From NCBI GenBank assembly GCA_029237515.1, contig JARBAV010000042.1, positions 1 to 5,709 on the forward strand: 5,709 nt of DNA, read 5' to 3'. Positions 1 to 5,179 of the stretch are shown piece by piece. The notes beneath the pieces were generated by a model, which saw only the letters and a list, made by a program, of their open reading frames with translations, did not search any database and was not told where the DNA came from. The number at the start of each line of letters is the position of its first letter. The first letter of the stretch is position 1. A program made the translations under genes and the position numbers. The DNA is from Nitrososphaerales archaeon (GTDB lineage Archaea > Thermoproteota > Nitrososphaeria > Nitrososphaerales > Nitrososphaeraceae).

Positions 1-1262
1 AAAGTTAGTATTGTCTTGTCACCCACTTTTTTATTTTCATCAAGATGCGAAATCACATCATCCATTGATTTCACTGGTTGGCCATCTATTCTTGTAACAA
101 TATCTCCGTTCCTTACAACTTCAGTGCCGCCGCCGAAGCCTTCTTTGGTTAATTCACCTTTTATTCCTGCTTTAGCTGCCGGACTATTTTCCACGACCGA
201 GACGACTGCGGCTCCCTTGTAATTTCTCGCTAATCCCAGGCTCTCGGCAATATCTGGAGAAAGATCTTTGGCTGTGAATCCCAGCCATGGGTGCGTATAA
301 CTCCCTTTCTCAATCAGGACAGGAATCTCCTTTAGTAACATATTTGATGGGATTGCAAATCCTACTCCTGAATAAACTCCTGTGTTTGAAAATATGGCAG
401 TATTCATCCCAACTACCTCACCCTTCATATTTAACAAAGGTCCTCCTGAATTACCGGGATTGATTGCAGCATCCGTCTGAATTGTGTTGGCAATAGAATA
501 TCCTGTCAGATCATTTGGCAGTAAACGACCAATCTGACTGATGACACCAGTGGTCAGAGTACCACTCAATCCGAATGGGTTACCAATTGCGATGATTTGT
601 TCTCCGACCTGTATCTCTGAGGAATTAGCGATTTCAAGTGGGGTTACCCCTTTCTTAAAATATTCAGGATCCGTAATCTGCAGAATACCTATATCGGAAT
701 ATGGATCCTTTCCGACAACATTCGCAGTAAAAGTATCCCCATCGACAAATCTGACGTCAACCTGCTCTACATCAGTAACAACATGGTGGTTTGTTATTAT
801 TCGTCCGTCATGGTCATAGACAAAACCAGAGCCAAGGGCAACGTTATCTTGAGGAATTTCTCTTCCGTTCAGTGTTATTACTTCATTAGATCCTGGTCGT
901 GTGCTTGTTATCTGCACCACTGAATTTTCAGTCTTCTTGAAAATTTCTGGCAATGATACATCAGATAGAGATGATGAAGATGGAACACCAGCAGCAGCAG
1001 CAGCCGAATCAACTCTAGTGTCCAGATCGTCTCCGAACCCATCCTGCTGAGCTTGAACAACCGTGGGATTCACTGATGATGAGGATAGTGGAACCGACTG
1101 TTGCTGACCTCGTTCCTGTGAAAATATTGAAGGAGATAAGGCGGGGGGCGCCACCGTGTCACTGCCTGTCAGAAAGGGAATTGACGGAAATAGGTTCATA
1201 GTACCTGCAATGTAGGCACCAATTACAAGAAATGGGATAAGAATCCAGATAAATTTATACAC
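1..1262 (-). CDS. Membrane-anchored HtrA/DegP-type serine protease with PDZ domain, 3' end outside window
   Basis: A trypsin-fold protease acting on the outer face of the membrane, where this family degrades or chaperones misfolded envelope proteins. 420 residues are visible; the C-terminus lies beyond the left edge. Residues 4-20 form one hydrophobic helix (uncleaved anchor). Residues 25-104 are a Ser/Pro/Gln/Ala-rich linker. The protease domain runs from about 105 to 318, with catalytic His160 (TNHHVV), Asp190 (GKDPYSD) and Ser272 (NPGNSGGPL). The His-to-Asp spacing of 30 equals that of E. coli DegP. A PDZ domain starts near HPWLGF (residue 324) and carries a Gly-rich insertion (GFGGG) before NGDIVTRIDG. 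The GTG start is chosen because an in-frame TAA lies eight codons upstream, it retains the whole anchor, and a TATA box is centred about 28 bases upstream, implying a leaderless mRNA. The ATG at residue 22 would delete the anchor and is less likely. All catalytic residues are intact. The family is certain; the substrate is unknown. Confidence 0.95.
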   Translation of the reverse strand, partial: MYKFIWILIPFLVIGAYIAGTMNLFPSIPFLTGSDTVAPPALSPSIFSQERGQQQSVPLSSSSVNPTVVQAQQDGFGDDLDTRVDSAAAAAGVPSSSSLSDVSLPEIFKKTENSVVQITSTRPGSNEVITLNGREIPQDNVALGSGFVYDHDGRIITNHHVVTDVEQVDVRFVDGDTFTANVVGKDPYSDIGILQITDPEYFKKGVTPLEIANSSEIQVGEQIIAIGNPFGLSGTLTTGVISQIGRLLPNDLTGYSIANTIQTDAAINPGNSGGPLLNMKGEVVGMNTAIFSNTGVYSGVGFAIPSNMLLKEIPVLIEKGSYTHPWLGFTAKDLSPDIAESLGLARNYKGAAVVSVVENSPAAKAGIKGELTKEGFGGGTEVVRNGDIVTRIDGQPVKSMDDVISHLDENKKVGDKTILT

Positions 1263-1284
1263 TATTATGATAATGACATACGAT

Positions 1285-1296
1285 TATTTATATTTT
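1285..1296 (-). promoter_or_regulatory. TATA box of the HtrA-type protease gene
   Basis: Read on the minus strand this is AAAATATAAATA, a strong archaeal TATA element. Its centre lies about 28 bases before the GTG start. Archaeal transcription normally starts 25-28 bases after the TATA centre, so the mRNA should begin at or next to the start codon. This supports both that start and a promoter independent of the upstream gene. Confidence 0.6.
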
Positions 1297-1310
1297 GACA
1301 TTTCGGTCAT
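1297..1310. promoter_or_regulatory. Possible operator upstream of the protease gene (GACA-N5-GTCAT)
   Basis: The plus strand reads GACA TTTCG GTCAT, directly abutting the TATA box on its upstream side. The same spaced pattern occurs at 2238-2251 upstream of the membrane-tethered regulator. A further 7-base inverted repeat, TGACATT (1296-1302) with AATGTCA (1325-1331), overlaps it. Regulator binding is an inference; nothing in the sequence identifies the binding protein. Confidence 0.3.
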
Positions 1311-1359
1311 TTTCTAATCAAATTAATGTCAGGATAGAAATCGCATTAAAGGTCACCAA

Positions 1360-2196
1360 TTATGTCGAAGAAATTTCTTTGATGTGAGCCTCTGAATTCG
1401 CAATTATTGAAGAGTTTGAATCACTTGCAATAGTCAGCAGGTCAATTTGCTCCAAGAGCAGCAATCCCTTTTTCTCAGAAATTAAATAGTGGTAATACAA
1501 CGGTGGCTCTTCAAGTGATGACGACCCCGATCTCAACTTCGTAAAAATTCCTTCATAAATCGCTGGCTGTTTATTAGAATAGGCTTGGTTCTGCTGAGAA
1601 TCGTAATTGTGTTCAATAGGTACTGTTTTTCCGTTCTGCATTTCGGTGGCAAGAGATGAGCTGCTTGCAACTGGGAACGGAGTATCTTCCTCGTTACCGG
1701 AGTATATACCGTTGCTATTGGTACTCTGCGAACTTAGCACTGTGATTGTCCCAAGAATCACGAATGAGAAGACCAGTACTGAGGTGCTTATCTTGAATGG
1801 TCGTTTTGGAATTCTAAGCCACAGGTCTTTATTATCTAGTTTTATCAAATCTGGTTCAGAGAAGGACTTTACACTTGGATTTGGAGAACCTAATAGAGTA
1901 TGATCTCGATGGTTCGATGACCGAATCTCATGTTCCATTGCTCTACTAATATCATATCTTTTAGAATCATATTCAAGTAAGCTCATTACACTTCTTCTCA
2001 TTTGTCGGTTTATTGCGACGTATAAAACTGAAGAGCAATCTGTCATGTTTAGATATGAAAGAAGTTGGAGCCTTGATACCGCATTAATGATGCGAGATCT
2101 AGATTCATCAGGAAAACCTTCAATTAAGGCAGAATATTTGAGAGGACCATTGTGCTTGTACAGAATTCGTAGCACTGCAATCTCTTCAGATTTCAT
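1360..2196 (-). CDS. Membrane-tethered winged-helix protein (ToxR-like one-component regulator), hypothetical
   Basis: A 278-residue protein with no recognised name. Residues 3-65 read as a winged-helix DNA-binding domain: helices around EEIAVLRILYKH, KYSALIEGF and SRIINAVSRLQLLSYL, then a short strand pair ending in VLYVAI. A polar linker (about 72-125) leads to the basic stretch RIPKRPFK and a single hydrophobic helix at 136-155. The remaining 120 or so residues are Ser/Asn/Gln-rich, with a more structured end around EPPLYYHYLISEKKGLLLLEQIDLL. The positive-inside rule puts the DNA-binding domain in the cytoplasm and the tail outside, as in ToxR-type regulators. The ATG at 2196 is the first plausible start; two TATA-like elements lie 22 and 32 bases upstream. 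The HtrA-type protease gene follows 97 bases downstream on the same strand but has its own promoter. Signal and target genes are unknown; envelope stress is an inference from the neighbour. Confidence 0.85.
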   Translation of the reverse strand: MKSEEIAVLRILYKHNGPLKYSALIEGFPDESRSRIINAVSRLQLLSYLNMTDCSSVLYVAINRQMRRSVMSLLEYDSKRYDISRAMEHEIRSSNHRDHTLLGSPNPSVKSFSEPDLIKLDNKDLWLRIPKRPFKISTSVLVFSFVILGTITVLSSQSTNSNGIYSGNEEDTPFPVASSSSLATEMQNGKTVPIEHNYDSQQNQAYSNKQPAIYEGIFTKLRSGSSSLEEPPLYYHYLISEKKGLLLLEQIDLLTIASDSNSSIIANSEAHIKEISST

Positions 2197-2211
2197 GGGT
2201 CGACCATTTTT

Positions 2212-2233
2212 GGTATTTATAGAAATATATACC
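2212..2233. promoter_or_regulatory. Divergent promoter core with overlapping TATA elements and imperfect dyad
   Basis: This AT-rich block lies between the two divergent winged-helix genes. On the minus strand it holds CTATAAATA and GTATATATTTC, either of which could serve the membrane-tethered regulator. On the plus strand GAAATATATAC could serve the small regulator. The block begins GGTAT and ends ATACC and is an imperfect palindrome, 8 of 11 positions matching. A dyad covering both TATA elements is a natural place for a regulator to act on both genes, but this is not proven. Confidence 0.45.
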
Positions 2234-2237
2234 TATG

Positions 2238-2251
2238 GACACAGTTGTCAT
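2238..2251. promoter_or_regulatory. Possible operator upstream of the membrane-tethered regulator (GACA-N5-GTCAT)
   Basis: The plus strand reads GACA CAGTT GTCAT. It repeats the nine fixed positions and spacing seen at 1297-1310, in the same orientation relative to the downstream minus-strand gene and just upstream of that gene's more distal TATA-like element. It could be an activator or autoregulation site. Two copies are too few to define a motif. Confidence 0.3.
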
Positions 2252-2316
2252 TGATTCTGTAATTCTTGGCAAGTTCCATTTTCTATCTTGTCAACGAAAA
2301 AGACAAATATGACAGC

Positions 2317-2625
2317 ATGATAAAAGTAAGTATAGACATGGAGCAATCTGCAGTAGAGACCAATGACGAATACGGAATTTTATCAAGAATATTTAGCTCG
2401 AGGGCCGTAGCTCAGATTCTGGATTTCTTTCTGGATCACAAAGAGTTCGATTATTCCGCAAATGAGATAGCAAGAAAGACAGGCTTATCATTCAGAACTA
2501 TTTTTCGAGAACTCCCTGATCTTGAAGACAGACAGCTCATTTTTAATACAAGGAGGATAGGCAAGGTCAACATGTACAAACTAAACTTAGATCTAGACGC
2601 AGTCGCTTCTCTGGAAAAATTTTAA
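2317..2625 (+). CDS. Small winged-helix-turn-helix transcriptional regulator, probably truncated at the C-terminus
   Basis: A 102-residue cytoplasmic DNA-binding protein of a type common in Thaumarchaeota. Residues 18-42 (EYGILSRIF...FLD) form the first helices. Residues 47-70 (YSANEIARKTGLSF and RTIFRELPDLE) are the helix-turn-helix, with the second helix as recognition helix. Residues 74-90 (LIFNTRRIGKVNMYKLN) are the wing. The last residues, LDAVASLEKF, look like the beginning of a C-terminal helix, which in relatives usually continues as a dimerisation segment. Here it is cut by TAA, and the frame stays open downstream (2626-2751). The start is uncertain: ATG 2317 is chosen, ATG 2338 is equally possible, and a TTG at 2266 would add 17 residues and sit closer to the divergent TATA element. 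No clear Shine-Dalgarno sequence precedes any of them. Target genes are unknown; autoregulation through the shared intergenic region is plausible. Confidence 0.85.
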   Translation: MIKVSIDMEQSAVETNDEYGILSRIFSSRAVAQILDFFLDHKEFDYSANEIARKTGLSFRTIFRELPDLEDRQLIFNTRRIGKVNMYKLNLDLDAVASLEKF

Positions 2626-2751
2626 TTGGAAATGTCACAAATTTCAAACAGGGCAACAAATACTGTCAAGTCACGATTGAGTGAACGGGAAGACGAATTA
2701 GTTGATGAGATCGATAGTTTCTCAGATAGTATTGTGCATCATACCAAATAA
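2626..2751 (+). pseudogene. In-frame continuation of the winged-helix regulator beyond its TAA stop, or separate 39-residue ORF
   Basis: After the TAA at 2623-2625 the same frame continues TTG GAA ATG and stays open for 41 codons to a second TAA. Starting at ATG 2632 the product would be 39 residues, beginning MSQISNRATNTVKSRL and continuing with an acidic segment (SEREDELVDEID). Joined to the upstream protein it reads SLEKF-stop-LEMSQIS, which keeps an amphipathic helical pattern and resembles the C-terminal helix expected of such regulators. A single change from a sense codon such as TTA to TAA would explain it. Alternatives are a genuine tiny gene translated from ATG 2632 (six bases between stop and start, with GGAA just before it), occasional readthrough, or a sequencing error. 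The reading frame is certain; the interpretation is inferred. Confidence 0.55.
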
Positions 2752-2917
2752 TGACCTCTAAATGGAAGATTATTGCTCTCCGGTTAAATTCAACAGTACT
2801 TGTAACGAGTAAGAATATTGCGTTATTAAAGTCCTTACTGTGCGGTGCTTGGCGGCTTACTCTGCCACAAAAAATATGTTTATTGGATTTTCTATTAACT
2901 AGTAGAGTGGTTCCTAT

Positions 2918-3088
2918 CTAATCGGCATTCTCTATGTAAAGTCTGTCGCCTATTTTGTATTGAATCTCGTTAATGTAATATGCTTTGTCGATAACCGGCG
3001 TTGAAAGATTGGCCCCGCAAACAGGAACGCTCGAAAACAAATCCTCATGTTCATCCTCATTTTCTTGTTCTAGAAATTGGGTACTCAA
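2918..3088 (-). CDS. Possible 56-residue acidic small protein of unknown function
   Basis: No family is recognised. The frame opens at TTG (3088) and ends at TAG. The N-terminal part is strongly acidic (LEQENEDEHEDLF), followed by a part with alternating hydrophobic and aromatic residues (DKAYYINEIQYKIGDRLYIE) that could form a small beta-rich fold. Its composition is more protein-like than the Ser-rich plus-strand reading of the same DNA, which is what an antisense shadow of an acidic protein looks like. A TATA-like TTTAAAAG on the minus strand is centred about 27 bases before the TTG, which would give a leaderless mRNA. Against it: short length, no ATG, one Cys and no recognisable motif. 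It may be a real small gene or the end of a decayed one. Confidence 0.4.
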   Translation of the reverse strand: MSTQFLEQENEDEHEDLFSSVPVCGANLSTPVIDKAYYINEIQYKIGDRLYIENAD

Positions 3089-3111
3089 GCATACAATATA
3101 CGTACTCGTGA

Positions 3112-3121
3112 CTTTTAAATT
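3112..3121 (-). promoter_or_regulatory. TATA-like element ahead of the possible 56-residue ORF
   Basis: The minus strand reads AATTTAAAAG. Its core is centred about 27 bases before the TTG at 3088, the spacing expected for a leaderless archaeal transcript. Such AT-rich strings are frequent in this window, so alone it is weak evidence. Confidence 0.3.
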
Positions 3122-3573
3122 GGATCCTGCTAATTTTGCAATTACGATTATATTTTGGCACTATTCTTATTATAATTATATTTTCACGAGCTATGAAATA
3201 GAAATCGTTAAAACAATATCTTTTTTAGACGTAACATCGGATTCAGATATTCAACTAATCTGAAATTTTTGCTAGGTTGTGGGCGTTAGTCCAAATGCCA
3301 CTTACAATAATTAAATCAATTTGGGGAGAAGAGATAAATTTACTTCATGTTTCCAAATCAATAGTATTTCTTAGGTACGGATCACGGATATTCAGAGTTT
3401 GATTCTAAAACAAAGAATTTGCTCGATAAGATTCACACCTGTATCCCATGCCTATTTCTGAAATGCAACCGTCCATTCCTTATATTCAATTTGATTCTCC
3501 TCACCATGAGCGAAGAAGGATTGTAAAATAGGTAGGTCAGAATTGACTTTAGGGGATTATCTAGTCTGAGAAA
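3122..3573. other. Gene-poor stretch with two short open fragments
   Basis: No complete gene is convincing here. One plus-strand stretch (3365-3523) is open and reads TDHGYSEFDSKTKNLLDKIHT in its first part, but it has no start codon and turns hydrophobic afterwards. One minus-strand stretch (3454-3556) reads PILQSFFAHGEENQIEYKEW and also lacks a start. Both have natural-looking composition but overlap on opposite strands, so at most one is real. They may be gene remnants or chance. A plus-strand 35-codon ORF at 3295-3402 has nothing to support it. No RNA gene or mobile element was seen. Confidence 0.4.
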
Positions 3574-3583
3574 AGTTATATGA
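3574..3583 (+). promoter_or_regulatory. TATA-like element ahead of the two-helix membrane protein
   Basis: AGTTATATGA is centred near 3579, about 38 bases before the ATG at 3617. This predicts a start of transcription near 3605 and a leader of about 12 bases without a Shine-Dalgarno sequence. It is the best-placed candidate upstream of the gene. Confidence 0.35.
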
Positions 3584-3616
3584 CTATGCTAATCACGAAG
3601 TAACTGATATTAGTTG

Positions 3617-4222
3617 ATGACTAATGCGATGAAGCCAACCTCACTTAGCTGTTTTACCGTGGTTGGTATCATTTTAGGTATATCTTTTGTATTCTGTTTT
3701 TGTCTTCTTCAAAGAGATGATTCATTCCTTGCTTACGGACATTTCTTTGGGGAGAACGTAACCCGTGATGGATATCAAGTTGTGTTTCAGCCATTTCCTT
3801 TTGCTCCAATGGCCGGAGACAATACAACCCTAAACTTCAGTATTCTTGACGAAGAGAATTTGAACATACACAATATTTTTTCAGCGTTAATAATTAAGGA
3901 TAAGGAATCCAATAAGACTATAGCCCAAATCCCATACAAACAATACATGTACAGTGACATAACAATCCCCTTTAGATTCACTAATAATTCTGAGTACTTG
4001 GTCACCCTGGAAACGAGAATTATTGGTGATTCAAAATATCAAACACAGCCGCTGGCTGCAACGTTTGACCTTATCGTTGGAGACCAGACAGCAGAATATT
4101 TCAAAATAATAATGTTGTATTTTGTCACTCCCGTTTGCGCAGCGATTATTGTTGCCATTTTAATATACGAGCTGCATTGGAAAACGAAGAAGACTAGAAA
4201 GGGAAAACCAACTGCTAAGTGA
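3617..4222 (+). CDS. Two-helix membrane protein with extracytoplasmic beta-rich (YtkA/FixH-like) domain, hypothetical
   Basis: 201 residues from ATG 3617. An adjacent TTG at 3614 and an ATG at 3629 are alternative starts that leave the rest unchanged. Residues 10-31 are hydrophobic and either anchor the protein or form a signal peptide ending near SFLAYG. The outer part (42-159) begins with His42 and reads as an Ig-like beta sandwich: GYQVVFQPFPFAPMAGDNTT, then LNFSILDEENLNIHNI, ITIPFRF, and YLVTLETRI. Residues 164-184 are a second membrane helix, followed by a Lys/Arg-rich cytoplasmic tail (WKTKKTRKGK). Several Asn-X-Ser/Thr sites in the outer part could be glycosylated. Proteins with this layout are common in Thaumarchaeota, often near copper genes; assignment to a YtkA/FixH-like fold is from the sequence pattern only. 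A CopC-domain gene lies downstream on the same strand, but 957 bases away, so it is not in an operon with it. Exact role unknown. Confidence 0.88.
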   Translation: MTNAMKPTSLSCFTVVGIILGISFVFCFCLLQRDDSFLAYGHFFGENVTRDGYQVVFQPFPFAPMAGDNTTLNFSILDEENLNIHNIFSALIIKDKESNKTIAQIPYKQYMYSDITIPFRFTNNSEYLVTLETRIIGDSKYQTQPLAATFDLIVGDQTAEYFKIIMLYFVTPVCAAIIVAILIYELHWKTKKTRKGKPTAK

Positions 4223-5140
4223 TGCTCTGAAATGGCTGTGCGAATTTACGTAAATACGTACCTAAGTCTTGCCACTTACTGTCATAACTAGTAAAACGAC
4301 AATTACAATTACTCTGTCATCAAATTTCCGGCATCTATCTGATTCTTCATACACTATTCTAAGTATTGATTCCCGATATAGGCTATTTAGATCATGTTTA
4401 TTTTTGAATTTCGACGATAACCAAGAATACTGTTGGTGCTAGCTCTTATCATATCGAAATAGATGATTGAGACTTTGACTCTTTTTACTGTCAAATTGTC
4501 TTTATGGTTTACAATTAAAGAATCTTGATTGGTACAATTTTCAGTAAATTTCCCTATTGTCATTGTTAATTTTAATATAGACGATAAAAGACATTCTAGC
4601 AGCATTCATTGGACAAGGAAGCTAGATACTCTGTAGTATGTAAATCAATAAAGCAGATATTAATTTCTCCAAAAAAAAGGAATGAAAGTATCAGGGTTAA
4701 CCAGGTGCATTTACTACGGCTGTTCTTAGGAAATTTTGAGACTACAACATTGTCCTTAGCGTGAAATACAATTCAGAAGTTTCATCTGACCCCCACTACT
4801 GGTCCTCGAATTTGTACCAGGTCCTGACTCAATATAGATATTTGATTTACAAAATACCGCTTACAAGAGTGACCTTCAAATGAAATTTCTATGATTAAAG
4901 GTCACCTTTACCAGACTCCTCTTTCATACTATTGTTCAAAGTAAGAGCTTGTCGCAAATTTATGAAATCCGTTGCGTGATGCAAGATAGCTATAAGATCC
5001 AATTAAGTTGATTAGATAGGAGCATCTTAGGGAATGTGCTTTTTGGTTGTAGTGCTCGGGAGATTATGGAACTTTGCTTACGGTACAAATTCTGACGCGC
5101 CACTGTGAGGGTAAAATGAATCCAAGGTAGCCTTACAATA
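4223..5140. other. Long intergenic region without a convincing gene
   Basis: About 920 bases between the two plus-strand genes. All frames are short or composed like noncoding AT-rich DNA. The longest, a 72-codon minus-strand frame ending at 4387, has no well-placed TATA element and no recognisable content. Visible structure: the palindrome TTTACGTAAA at 4245-4254, 22 bases after the upstream stop and directly followed by TACGTA; GGTTAACC near 4695; a run of eight A at 4671-4678; and a cluster of inverted repeats at 4869-4910. No tRNA, rRNA, CRISPR or insertion sequence was recognised. A small RNA cannot be excluded. Confidence 0.5.
4869..4910. repeat. Overlapping inverted repeats built on AAGGTCAC
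   Basis: GTGACCTT at 4869-4876 is the exact reverse complement of AAGGTCAC at 4898-4905, with a 21-base loop that itself contains the palindrome GAAATTTC. The second arm also lies inside a perfect 7-base dyad with a one-base centre, TAAAGGTCACCTTTA (4896-4910). Three half-sites therefore compete for pairing, either as RNA hairpins or as a protein-binding site. The string ATTAAAGGTCACC recurs at 1345-1357; one 13-base match in a window of this size can be chance. Confidence 0.5.
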
Positions 5141-5149
5141 CTATAAATT
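5141..5149 (+). promoter_or_regulatory. TATA box of the CopC-domain gene
   Basis: CTATAAATT contains a canonical TATAAA, predicting a start near 5171 and a leader of about 9 bases. A second AT-rich string, ATTTTATCC at 5152-5160, would give a fully leaderless message. Either way the ATG at 5180 is well served and no Shine-Dalgarno sequence is present. Confidence 0.5.
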
Positions 5150-5179
5150 CCATTTTATCCTACAAATATGTATAGCTAA

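Noticed and set aside
16..819. Plus-strand frames at 16-222 and 541-819
   Set aside because: They are antisense to the certain HtrA-type protease gene and show no protein-like pattern.
1607..2254. Plus-strand frames at 1607-1903 and 2045-2254
   Set aside because: They lie opposite the membrane-tethered winged-helix gene, which has a clear domain layout; these are shadows.
2759..2917. Minus-strand frame open beyond the TAG of the 56-residue ORF
   Set aside because: It stays open past 2751, but the residues are unusually basic and irregular and run antisense to the regulator tail, so readthrough or a longer gene is not supported.
2985..3263. Plus-strand 92-codon frame starting at TTG 2985
   Set aside because: Its Ser-rich first part is what the reverse of an acidic minus-strand frame produces, the second part is random-looking AT-rich translation, and no promoter or start context supports it.
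3787..4005. Minus-strand 72-codon frame
   Set aside because: It is antisense to the two-helix membrane protein gene.
4387..4605. Minus-strand 72-codon frame in the long intergenic region
   Set aside because: It does not overlap a real gene, but it has no recognisable motif, no well-placed TATA element before ATG 4605, and a composition expected of AT-rich noncoding DNA. A 58-residue version from ATG 4563 is not better supported.
4671..4678. A-run as a minus-strand oligo-T terminator
   Set aside because: No supported minus-strand gene ends just before it.
1345..4906. 13-base repeat ATTAAAGGTCACC at 1345-1357 and 4894-4906 as a shared regulatory motif
   Set aside because: One match of this length is about what chance gives in a window this size, and the first copy lies just after a stop codon rather than in a promoter.
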